In this document: in pieces, positions 37,146 to 47,531 of the stretch
How the letters are laid out: each line of letters begins with the position of its first letter
Position numbering within the stretch: position 1 is the first letter of the stretch
Assembly: GCA_032173965.1 (NCBI GenBank)
Contig: CM063292.1
Location: 5,780,001-5,844,000 of the forward strand
Length of the DNA: 64,000 nucleotides
From: Sitta carolinensis
Taxonomy: Eukaryota > Chordata > Aves > Passeriformes > Sittidae
Reading direction: 5' to 3'
The notes under the pieces: model-generated
Told to the model about the DNA's origin: nothing
Databases searched by the model: none
Seen by the model: the letters and a program-made list of their open reading frames with translations, nothing else
Position numbers and translations under genes: made by a program

Positions 37146-39039
37146 GAAGAAATTAAAAGTAATCAGATTATTCAGATAGAACTGTTGTATTTCATTCTAA
37201 ATGCAGTAAATATATGGATTACTAAGCCAATAAGACCAGTGAGGCAAAGACTGACTCGTGCTCTCAAGAAAAAAATGATTTTTTATAATTTTTTTGTAAT
37301 TTCTACTTGCTCAAGGACATAAAACAAATATTTGGCTGCCTGACTGACCAATTTGCCAGTAAAAGTTTGAAGTGCAGTTCAATTGATCCTCATGGATGGG
37401 TTTTTACTCCCTATTTATTTTGAAGACAAATTGCTGCAGTTATTTTTTCTGTTTGTTAGTCTGCCCATTTCAAGTGCTCCATATGCAACTTACCCAGTGA
37501 AATAATAAGCTCTTGTAGTGACTTATATAATGTTCTAAGCCCTGCTGAGCTCTCCCTGTGGCATATCACTCATTCCAGAGGTGCAGGAGCTCTGGAATGA
37601 GGATGGCTGGTGCCTTCAAATGTCTCTTCAGGGCTCGAGTGTGAGCACCAGTCTGTGCAATGGCATTTTTAGCTGTGTTTTTTGGGCACTTAAGCTGTTT
37701 TTGCACTTCAACAAACAGGTCACCATGGACAGGATTCAGCCTTTACTTGTGCAAATGAAGGTGGGACATCCAGGATGAGTGTGAACCAGGCAGGATTGTA
37801 TAAAAGTGCTGGAAAAGGAAAAAAAACCCAAACCCTGTCCTCTGCTTCATATGCCATAGTGTGATGATGCATTCACAAGTGTGAAAATATTGGTGAGGGG
37901 AAGCAGACTGACCTCTGTGGGCATTGACATGTAGCAAAGTGGCTGCAGAGCAGCCCTGTTTGTTCACCAGCACAGACCAAAGCCACGAGTGCAGAGGCAA
38001 TGGCAGAGCACGTGGGACTCTCTGCATTGCCTGTATTTACATAAAGAAATTTCACTTCAGTTAAAGCTTCCTGGGGAATACGTGGGAGGTGGGGGGAGCT
38101 CTTCAGCGGAGGATGCTGTCGCAGCCTTATATAAATACCTGTAGAATTGCTCAAATAGTTCATTAGTAGCTTATGAGTTTGTGTGCCTGCATTCCTCACT
38201 AGCTCTAATTGCAAGGATGTTGATTCCTACTGCATCCGAGTGAACAGATTCTCTGCTCTATTGCACCATTAAATGAGGTGTTACTGTGTTTGACTCGAGC
38301 TGAAAAGGATCCCTTCCCACTTAGTAAAGAGACCAGCTAGGGCTGACCTAGCTGGGGACAGATTTCCTTCCAAATCACAGACAAGTACTCCTGAATATGA
38401 GATGTTAATTGTGGCAGGAATTAAGGATTAAACAGTCATGGCTCCAGGTTACTAGTGGGAACTGAAATCAGGATTATAAAGGAAACTGGGCCATGCCCTC
38501 ACAATGCTATTACCCCAGTTCTTGAATCTAAAAAACCTTAGAAACTCATCCTCAGTGACCAATAAAAACTAGTCTAAATTGTGCTTACTGAGGCCTGAGG
38601 AAAAGAGTCATAATGGTACAGCCACAGTTTGGACACCTTTCAAGGCAGAAGATAACATCAAGGGCAAGGGAGTGAAATTCAGCCCTGATTCATACCCTCC
38701 ACAACCTTTATTAGGGCCAAAGCTCCAGCAGTGGCCACAACTCCATCTCTTGCCTGGCAGAGTCAGACCCCACAGCAGAGCCAGCCACTCGCACCTCGGG
38801 TCCCTGCGGAGAGAGCAAACACCTTGCAAGAGCTTTTCCCTTCGGGCAGAGGCACGAGAAGCCCCTGTGGGAGTGCAGCCTCCAGCCTGCAGGACTGCAT
38901 CACCTCGATGCCCCCCAGCTCCTCCTCAAGGGCTCAGGCTGAGGGCAACGACCCCAATTCCTGGGGGAGATGCACACATGGACTAAATGCTGATGATGGC
39001 ACCAAACCCTGTTCCTAACCCCAGAATATAAAGCCAGGG

Positions 39040-40190
39040 AGATGAAGGGGGGGGAAGAAAATCTGTGGATTAAATTTATGACATAGTAGCACATACTTAA
39101 TAACCAATTAAAGCCAAGATTTATTGGGAGCTAAATTACATTTGTATTATAAATAGAACTAGAATATACTGTTACAGAATAAAAGCAAAACATTTTAGCA
39201 TTTAATATTGTAAAAGACAAAGCAATCTAATGGACCCTAAATGTTAATGGGTGAAAAGATTTACACTTTAATTCCATTTTCGAGTCATCTTATTTTACTA
39301 TGCTCTTTTTTCTATGTACATAGAAATCAACAGTGTGCTGCAACATTATACTTAGTAGCAGCAAGACTGACTTAAGGAAACCTATTATTATAGGCAAGAT
39401 CAGTTTATTATGTATAAATCATTGCAAACATTTTAATTGAAATGAGCAGTGGACTTTCACTGACCTTGGCTGCATGTGTGTGAGACCTTCATAGCAAATT
39501 AAGCTGGTGAAAAGTGTGTGTGAGAAGCCAAGAAGGGAGGGAGTGTTAACAAGACAATTTTTCTATGTAAAGCCAACAAATAAACTGTATTAGATACAGG
39601 GGTTTGCTTTATGGCAGGGAGAAAAAAAAAAAAAAAGCCACAAAAAGCCAACAATCCTAGCAAATGATGAAACTTGAAAATACATCTGATTGCATTATCA
39701 ATTAATAATTTGTATTTACTAAAGTATTATCAGGTACAATCCAAATTTGGGACAACATCTGAGGTATTTTAGGACTGTTTTCATAACATATAGAAATTCT
39801 ACAAACTTCCCAGAAACCAATTCTTGTGCTCATAAAATTTCTCTTCCAGTTTGTGTTACTGCTTCAAGATTCATCAGCTGAGTTACAGTTATGGCTGAAT
39901 CTAACTCATATTACATTTGAAAAAATAAATGTGCACTAAAAGTAATTAAAGCATGTTGGTTCATGAATAATACACCATTTTACTACTATTTGCAGAGTAT
40001 AATGAGACAAGCTACTAAATTGACAATGAATGCTCTATTATGTGATTGCCAACTGTTTTATAAGATATTGAACAGATTCATTTATTCTATCATCATGTGC
40101 ATTATCAAGCTATTGCTTTTTAATAAATTAATTTCTCCTGTGTCTCCAGAGCCTTACTTTGAAATCTGGCTGAAGGCATAAATGGAATTA
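39040..40190. promoter_or_regulatory. AT-rich unique block abutting the CpG island
   Basis: About 1.1 kb with almost no CpG, rich in TTAAT/ATTAA words, no CR1, and one A15 run (39622-39636). It ends abruptly at the CpG island starting near 40196. It could be a regulatory flank of that island or plain AT-rich intergenic DNA. Confidence 0.2.
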
Positions 40191-40195
40191 ATTCT

Positions 40196-40712
40196 GCGGT
40201 CGGGTTCGAGTCGCGGTGCCGGGCTCCTCGCAAGCTGGCAGTGGGCACGGAGGGGAATTCTCGGGGTGGCCGCGTCGTTGGGGCTTAACTGAGGCAAGGA
40301 ATGGCTTTTAATAGCCAGCCGGCAGAAAGAGTGGCCCCTGCAGGGCAGGGCTCTCCGACAGCTCCTGTTCATCAGCGGCTCTCCCTGCCACACACCGCCG
40401 GTCCCCTGCCCTTCACCCGCACCCTCCAACCCGCCCTAAACTGACCCTTTAATTGCTCGGCAGCACAAACCTGGTGACACCGGCCCCTGACTGTAAAGCA
40501 GCACTTAATCCCTGGCTGGGTGAGAGTGTCATTAGGGAGGCAATGTGATTGCGGGGCACAGTCTCCCGTGCGGGCTGCGGGCTGGGCTGCGGGCAGGATT
40601 CTCTGCGCGCCCCGGGCTGCGGCGGGCGCGGTCCGCGCAGCCCTGCAGCTGCCGAGCCGCTGCGCTCGGGGTAAACAACTTCTAATTGCGGCTGTTGACA
40701 GCACTCACCGTG
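40196..40712. promoter_or_regulatory. Isolated CpG island, candidate promoter
   Basis: About 42 CpG dinucleotides in roughly 500 bases, hand-counted, in a region where CpG is otherwise rare. The densest part is 40595-40670, with clusters such as CTGCGGCGGGCGCGGTCCGCG. It is bounded abruptly by AT-rich sequence on the left (39.0-40.19 kb) and normal unique DNA on the right. No recognisable coding exon is present on either strand; the short open frames are rich in Arg, Ala and Pro, as expected of CpG-rich noise. It lies about 6.6 kb beyond the WWOX stop, so it is not the WWOX promoter. A promoter of a noncoding RNA in the WWOX-MAF interval, or a CpG-rich enhancer, are the two likely readings. 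Strand cannot be assigned. Confidence 0.6.
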
Positions 40713-43369
40713 TGCAACTAACCTTGCTGCAATGTTATTATTTCTGAAGGGAGCCTTTCTCCATATTTTTAACTATAAGTCTGACAGGTGTCATATTAAA
40801 AACAGGGCTTAATTCTAATGCAACTATTCCCACCCGCCTTTCCCTTCTCATTTTTGTGCCTCTGTAATGCATGAATTTCTCCTGCTCATGAAGATTAAAA
40901 GAACAGCTTTGCTGGAAGAAAAATACCGGTTTGTTTGTAGTCCAGGTACATTTGAGATGGTCTCAGCACCGGCTCCCTTTCTCCTCTCTTCTCCAGCCAC
41001 GCTGGCTCAATGCTGGGAGAAAAGAGAGGGAGAGAAATAAAGCTTTCCCTGGGATGAGAGGTAATTCAGGATCCATTGAAGCGGAATTTCAGGCTTCCTT
41101 TGAACTGTGACCCGCAGCCACCGTCCGGGCACTCCGTGGCTGCTCGGCCTGTGATGCATGGCTGACTGCTGTCCACCAGAGACCCAGCCCAGGCCAGCAG
41201 TTCACTTACAAGTTTACACTGGATTTAAGTCAAAATGCTAAAAACGCTGGTGTTCAATCTCTGCTAACTGTGTGCTCGGCAGACAGCTCCCAGCAGAGCC
41301 TGGGCTTGTAAAATCCAATACGCCACGTAAAGCAAGTGTTTGTGGAGGTGCAAGGGGTTTAGAAATCTTTCCTTTTCTCTGTCCCTACTGATTGGGGTTT
41401 TTTGTGATGCTATTTTTCGGGTGCTGGGATGGCTTCAGCCTCGTCCCATCCTGCACAGGCAGCAGCACAGAGGGCTGCACTCAGAGAGGCACTCCCCATT
41501 TCCATAACCTTCCCCTGTGTGTCCTGCCCTTCCTCTCAGGCTGCCTGCAGAAGGCAAAGTCCATTTTAAAGCCATCAGCTCCGTGCTGATGTGAGGGTCA
41601 GTTGGGACCAGGGTGGCTCCCATGCACTCGCTTCTCTCTCTCCTCCCTTTGCAGAAACTTACATGTTCCACCCTGCCAGCATCACACGCACTCCTCAGTC
41701 CTGGCCAGGAACATTACAGAGCTGCTCAAACTGCTGCTGTTAAAGGCTAACACCAGTCCAAGGAAAAGGGTGTCTTCTTTGCCAGGAGGGATCACAGAAA
41801 TCAAGTGTACAAAGCCCCTAATTTAGCCTGTGCTCATATATCTGCAGGCACTGCTCCAGACCTGTGTAAGGTTTCCATATGAACAACACTCACGGTGCAG
41901 ATCAGTCTCAAAGCATTGTGTAATGGTCAGTTTTTACAACAGTTCTTTTAGAAGAGTGAAGATAAGCAGTCCAAATAGTCTCACCAGGCATTTGGTGATC
42001 TGTTCTGTACCCCCTTAAGGTTAATGATTTTCTGGGACTCAAAAAAAAAAAAATATTATTTCTTCCTCTCTTTTTCTTCCCCCCCCCGCATAAGCAACTG
42101 CCCAGCAAATTGATAAGAGCCCTTTTTAATTAGCTAGTGAAGTTGTATGGGTAATGTTCCATATAAAAGGTCTATAAAACACAGCAGAATTAATAAAATG
42201 ACTGCTTCTCATTTAATTCAGGTCCTCCGAAGGGATCCATATGTCTTGTTTTGGTCTGTTTGTAGTACTTCTCTCCACCACCCAGCTATGAATTGATTAA
42301 AATCACATTCCTCACTTAAAACTGGAGCCCAGTTGGTAAGAGATACTGGATAGTAATTAAGGTCTGTGCACAGACACATGAACCCCCATTAAAAAAATGG
42401 TACCAAAAGGAATCATTGTGCATCGCTTGGATTATATGCAAACACAGCTCATGTTGACAGCTACCTCTGGATGACTCCATCAGTACACACTTTATCTCCA
42501 GCTGTCCAAGTAATTTTCCCAGGATTTCGCCCCTCTTTTTCACTCCTCTCCACACAGATGGATTAGAGCAACAAACGGTTTACATGCTGCACATCATTAG
42601 CTATCCTCCCTCACTACCCAGCAGATAACAACTGGGCTCTATCATCAGGACATTCATAACACCTTGACACTTTTACAACTATGCTGCTCTCTGCCAGAGC
42701 AATCTTCTCTTTTAAAGCATGAAGCTAATTCACAAAACACCCCTTGGAAAGTACTCTGAAAACGCAACAGGGGTGGGGGAGAGAAGAAAAAGCACAGCCC
42801 AGAAAAGGCATCTAGTAAATAACACAGTTAGCAGTGTAGGAAAAAAAAAAAATCAAGAGAATAGCAGCACATTCTTTCTCTCCAAGGTACCTCTCTATTT
42901 TCCCATTTCCACCATCCTACAATGAAGGGCTCCAGCAAACAGCCACCCATCTGTCTGCTGTATTCCAGTGCTTCCAGCACCTCCCAGTAACTCAGGCACC
43001 TCCCAAGCCTGGCACTAGTCTGTGCAGGTCCCTGTGGCCCTGGGGATGGTTCAGCTGCTTCCCTGGCCATGGGTTTCACCAAGGACACTCTTTGCAAAGG
43101 GACCAGTTAAAGGCTTCAGTCAGTCATGCATTTACTACTGGCTATTCCAGCTTTCCTAAACTGCCTCCAGTCTCAGGGAATCTTGACTCTAAGATTTGTT
43201 AATAAAACAACATTTTCCCTCCATAGGCTGTGACCATTCTTCAGAGCCCACTTGTGCTCAGACTTGGGCATATATTCAGAATAAAATACAAACCCACATC
43301 AGCCACTGTGTGGAAGGAAATACACTTTAGCAGCATTTTCCAAGCTTCTCAGCATGCCCCCTGCCGCCC

Positions 43370-44690
43370 CAACCATACATTTTAATGTATAGTACACGCT
43401 TGTTTAAAAAAGAAATACATAAGGAGAAAGAGTAATTACCGTAGCTTAAATTCAGCCCGATAAGAAGGGCTTGCACAGTCTGAGCAGCTGTTCCACTGCC
43501 ATTCAGATTATGAAAATATAATCCTAGAGAACATTGTCAAGATAAATACAGAGCATGAAATGTATAGGCAATTTTTCCCCAGCCACATATAATGATCAAT
43601 TCCAAAGCCACAAGTGATACCAAAGGACAAAATAAGATCTGTCTAGACTTTCTCACTTACAAGATATTGATCATTCCGATGGTAAACTGGTTAGTATAAG
43701 TGTGTTTGGCTTGAAAGGTCATGAGCTTAACACCTGACAAGGAGTTATTCAACCTTGATATAAGTCAAATTATTGCAGTGTTGCTGGAAAGATTTCTCTA
43801 ATAAAAAGCCCTACCTGGTCTGAGAATATCTGGGATCTCTCTCCCAGATGTCAGAAGGAAAAGCAGGAAGGAAAAACAAAAGAAGTCAAGATTTGGCATG
43901 GGTTTCTGTTGGTTCACCTCTACCTGATTTGGCAAGAGGTGCCAGCAGTCAGTGACTCTCCGGGCAGAGCCATGGACAGCAGTGGGAGCTGCCACGATTG
44001 AAACGGCGCCTCGGCTGCCCTGAAAGCTTCTGGCAATGGAGTTTGCTCCATCACTACACGCACTTGAAGATACAGGGCACCCAAACAGGGTCAAAACCTC
44101 ACCCTTAGAATGGGAAACGTTGGCTTTGGAAGGCAAGCAGGGGGGAAAGGGTGGGACGACGCCCTGCAGTGTGTGGGTGGGAAATGCTCCGCAGCATCTC
44201 CTGCCAGCACCTCCCCTCCCCAAAGCCCCGCTGCATCAGACACAGCCCTAACCGAGCCTCCCCCTTTTTCATGGGGATAACTAGCAAGTGCTTATTAGGA
44301 CTATTAGGAGCTTGATGTGAATTTGCTGGATCCTTTCCAAGAACTATAAATACCCGATCTATTTTGCTTTATTCAGTTCTTTTTGTTTTGCTGATATGAT
44401 ACTAGTTAAGGTTAATGGGGTTTGCTTTAATATTAGACACAGGATCACTTAACTACCTTTAATGAACACTGGAGTCAATGCATTGTGGAGTAATTCACAC
44501 AGACATTGCCTCAGGTAAATCAACCGGAAAAATGTAAGCCAGTCAAATAAATAAATCTGACCGGCTGTAAATGTGCCAAATTTTACACCAAAATATATTT
44601 GAAAGCCAATGACTTAGGCACATCTAGGATATTAAAATGGAGGACTTGGAGTCTGTTTCTTTTCAATTGCTTTTCCTTTTTTAATGTTCC
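43370..44690. promoter_or_regulatory. Unique block with possible regulatory content
   Basis: This holds AT-rich unique pieces at 43370-43790 and 44280-44690 (for example TTTAATATTAGACAC and AATTGCTTTTCC). They flank a CpG-retaining patch around 43955-44020 (CTCCGGGCAGAG, AAACGGCGCCTCGGCTG). No coding exon is recognised, although short frames exist around 43800-44250. The evidence is weak and compositional. Confidence 0.2.
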
Positions 44691-44835
44691 CTGCACATCC
44701 CGCCTGTGCTGAAACCAAACTGAGATTGCAGGAGAAATTATTTTCACAAGTGTTTCTAATAGAAGCGAGGGCTCTACAGCTTGGTGTCTTGTTTTTTCAT
44801 TTGGAAAAAGCCTTTTTTATACTGGCTATCTCAGC

Positions 44836-44975
44836 ACAGGAGAGTGAGAGACAAAGAGGAGAACAGAGAGTGGAAGAAGGAAAATGGAGAGAGAAAAAAA
44901 TGGAGAGGAAAAAAGAGAAACTGAGAATGACAGAGTGAAATAAAAAGTAAGAAAGAAAGAAACAGGGAGCAAGTA
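44836..44975. repeat. Purine-rich (GA) tract
   Basis: About 140 bases nearly free of pyrimidines on the plus strand, with GAGAGTGAGAGACAAAGAGG at the start and AAGAAAGAAAGAAACAGGGAG at the end. It is a degenerate GA/GAAA microsatellite. The Glu/Lys/Arg-rich open frame here is a composition effect. Confidence 0.75.
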
Positions 44976-46630
44976 ATTTTATCTGCATTGGAGAAAGTTA
45001 TGACAGTGAACAGGACAATACACTGGTGCCAATAAATAATAACCACAAATAAGAACCAGAGGAACCCAAACAACTCAGTGAAGTTAGGGTTTAGCTTGCC
45101 TCCTACTAGTGCAAAACTAAAACAATGCTAGCATTAAAAGTGCTTTTACCTTGTAACACTGAAATATAGAGTGGAGTACAGAGGAAAAACACAGATAATC
45201 TTTGAAGGAAGGCAGGCAATATCCCTAAGTACTGAATTCTCATAGAAGCAAACAATATTTCAGCAATAAGGAATGACAGGGGGTTCATTATAGGTTATTA
45301 ATGTTTGCCTAAATGGAGCAGAAGGCCTGGGCCTTCAGGGGAGTGCAGAGCTCCCAGCATCACTTAATTAGTGCCTCTCCTGAACCCAGCAATGCCAAGA
45401 TCCAGTGCAAAGCTCTGCAGTCATACACTGCCTGTGTCATACCAGAGTAATTCTGTCTGGCTGTGAAAGGGAAAAATAATGTGTGTGTGAGGGCTGTGGC
45501 ACAGGTGACAGGAGTTAATCACTTTTTCTCCCCAGTTAAACTCCAGACAATACAAGGAATTTGGCTGTAACCATCGCCTCAACTTGCAAAGCCTTCAACC
45601 CAGGCCATGACTTTTCAGGCCCTGCACTACACCAGCATCTGGTCTGTGAAGCACAGACTGGAGAAAACCTCTAGGGAACAAGAAAGACCTTGGGGGTTTT
45701 TTAACTCTGCAAAAGGCTGAAAAGAGGTGTTGCTCTTTCTGGAATAGCCCCTTTTATTTCTTTATTTCACCAAATGTTTCAATGCAAGATGTGATGCTCT
45801 TGGGGAAGGGGTTGCAGAGGGTCGAGGATGATGAGTGGGCAGGATTTGTTGTCTCCTGAAGCTGTTGCTACAGACGTGGCTCAGCAGGGATGAAAAAAGG
45901 CCACATATTCTGTACTACTGCTTTCGGAAAGACTGTGGCATCAGGTAAGGAAGCAGACAAGGAAGGAGCAGCTGAGGCTGCACTGGGGGAGAAGCCTTGA
46001 CTTTAACTCCTGTTCAACAACTAATTCAATGTACTATGATTGCAGACAAGAAAAATCATGGAAGGCAGGCTGTTAACAATAGAGCAGAAATAATAAGGGG
46101 ATCAAATAAACTTCTATTAACAATGTATCCTTCTATTTATTTGTTTATATTCTGTCTACAGAAAATGTGATGCTGGACTGAGGATGGCTTAGAACAACCT
46201 TCTGGCACGAAGACAGCTACAAAGCACAAAATACAAAAAATGAACTCAGAAAGAAACAAGAAAAAACAGCGTTTTCTTGGCATCAACAAGAAGCTCTTTA
46301 TTTTTCCTCAAGTTTTCTTTTCTAAAAAAAATGTGGAACTAAGACATTTGCAGAAATGAGACAAACTTTCTCTTCAGGTGACAATATTCAAGCAAGCATG
46401 TTGTTTTATTGAATTTAAATGGAAAGAAAAGACAGATTTGGAATGGGATACAGTATCAGGAGAACTGAGAAACTGTGAACTTTCAAGGGAAAAAAACCTC
46501 CTTAAAACTGTGAACTGGAGAATGGATGAAAATACCATTTAAACCCCTGATTACACTCTGTGTGTTCTTAAGGAGACATCATCATCTTTGCTAACTCAAC
46601 AGTACTTAGGAAATGGTTTACATCACATCT

Positions 46631-46636
46631 TTTATT
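46631..46636 (-). terminator. WWOX: Candidate WWOX poly(A) signal AATAAA
   Basis: A perfect AATAAA on the minus strand in the context ACAATAAAAG, downstream of the WWOX stop and followed by AT-rich sequence. It was chosen only because it is the nearest canonical hexamer. No transcript evidence is available, and the downstream GU-rich element was not clearly recognised. Confidence 0.4.
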
Positions 46637-47296
46637 GTAATCTTTTAAGAAAAAAAAAAAAAAAAACAAACAAAAACCCAGAAATATTTAATTAGCTGTG
46701 ACTTTACCATTACTGTTCAGATGTCTTCCTGCACCTTCTTTTTCTAGACAGCACTGATGTATTTGCAGCCAACAGTCAAGGGAAGAAAAGATTTCTTTCC
46801 TCAATAATCTTTTGATTTGCCACACCCAATAAAATCCTTGTAGGGAAAAAGAATCAACACAACTACCATCTCCCAATCAATACCTAAAGCCTAACAGACA
46901 GTAATTATCAAAATAAGGAGAAAATCCCATATTGGGCTATGTACCTACCCATTAATCAAAACAACAGAAATTATCTGCAGAATTGCTTTTCTAAAATAAG
47001 ACAAAAGATGCCTCCTTGGGTTACACTTTGAACAGGCTATAATCAAAAGAAAGAGAACCGAGACTAACTAAGCCCGGGAAGCCGCATTGTCCCTTTAACC
47101 CGCAGTATTCCCCACCTCCCATTAGTACTTAACATTTTTCACTATGTTGTGACTGCTATTATTTCATTTAACACTGGTTAATCTGTATCTGAGGTACATG
47201 GAAACCCTCTAGATGATAAGATTGGACAGGTTCCAGCGTTGGCAGTTTCCGAGCGCGCGCGTGCTCGCGCGTTTGGATCCTTCCAGGAGCTCCCTG
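46631..47296 (-). other. WWOX: WWOX 3' UTR (probable extent)
   Basis: This is the sequence downstream of the conserved TAG stop. Its first part is CpG-rich and includes an alternating CG tract at 47253-47271; it then becomes AT-rich. A canonical AATAAA on the minus strand (TTTATT at 46631-46636) lies about 660 bases past the stop and is the first full poly(A) hexamer I see. Further TTTATT copies at 46405-46410 and 46298-46303 are alternatives. The A17 run at 46650-46666 lies just before the hexamer. The 3' end is therefore a prediction. If the frameshift in the exon is real, 47178-47296 would be coding. Confidence 0.5.
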
Positions 47297-47483
47297 CTAT
47301 TTGGCCTGGCTGCCAACCCGCTCCTGGACCAGCCTCTCGCTCAGCTCCCAGCAGGGCAGGCGTGGCCTCCCCCTGTGCCTGCTGCGAGGGCAGGCAGCGG
47401 CAGCAGTTGTTGAAGTACATCCCGCCCAGCCCCTCCAGCTCCGCCGCCGTGCCGCAGTACACCGTCGTGGCAGCTCCTTGTTG
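47297..47483 (-). CDS. WWOX: WWOX terminal coding exon, with apparent frameshift
   Basis: This is the last coding exon of WWOX, a tumour-suppressor protein with two N-terminal WW domains and a short-chain dehydrogenase/reductase domain; the exon carries the extreme C terminus, after the catalytic core. Directly visible: a TTGCAG acceptor, then codons reading [25 protein letters not shown] and LPSQQAQ. From memory of the family, human WWOX has [10 protein letters not shown] and [19 protein letters not shown] at the same place, so the identification is firm. Codons 1-44 (47483-47352) are in one frame. The expected tail, [17 protein letters not shown] then TAG (47350-47297), lies one base out of phase, with base 47351 as the apparent surplus. 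A nearby run of five G on the minus strand (47369-47373) is an alternative site for a one-base error. If the sequence is literal, the frame runs on to a TAA at 47178-47180, giving a 101-codon exon with an unrelated Arg/Ala/Gly-rich tail. The exon is GC-rich in AT-rich surroundings. The rest of the gene lies beyond the right edge. Confidence 0.93.
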
Positions 47484-47531
47484 CTGCAATAAAAAAAAAA
47501 AATAATATATATTAAAAAAAAAAAATAAATA
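47484..47531 (-). promoter_or_regulatory. WWOX: WWOX last-intron 3' splice site and polypyrimidine tract
   Basis: Read on the minus strand, a run of about 13 T, an AATATATATTA spacer, a second T-rich run of about 12 and then ATTGCAG lead directly into the CAA CAA GGA codons of the terminal exon. The AG is at 47485-47484. This fits a strong U2-type acceptor, and the reading phase at the junction (phase 0, first codon Gln) agrees with the WWOX protein. The tract consists of two homopolymers split by an AT palindrome, which is prone to slippage. No clear branch-point consensus was fixed by eye. Confidence 0.85.

Larger units (their letters stand above)
34269..39039. other. Intergenic, exon-like segment and short duplication
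   Basis: Holds the exon-like segment at 35737-35932, the 24-bp direct duplication near 37.1 kb, an AT-rich unique stretch at 34900-35400, and TATATG-type low-complexity sequence at 36896-36960. No recognisable gene or transposon. Confidence 0.5.
40713..46630. other. Intergenic between CpG island and WWOX 3' end
   Basis: Unique DNA with the GA tract at 44.8 kb and the candidate block at 43.4-44.7 kb. Small CpG-retaining patches occur at 41100-41165. An A13 run occurs near 42041-42053 and an A13 run near 42840-42852. No CR1, exon or RNA gene was recognised. Confidence 0.5.

Noticed and set aside
40196..40225. GGTTCGAGTC, resembling a tRNA B box
   Set aside because: The flanking bases do not form a T stem, and no A box or acceptor stem is found upstream.
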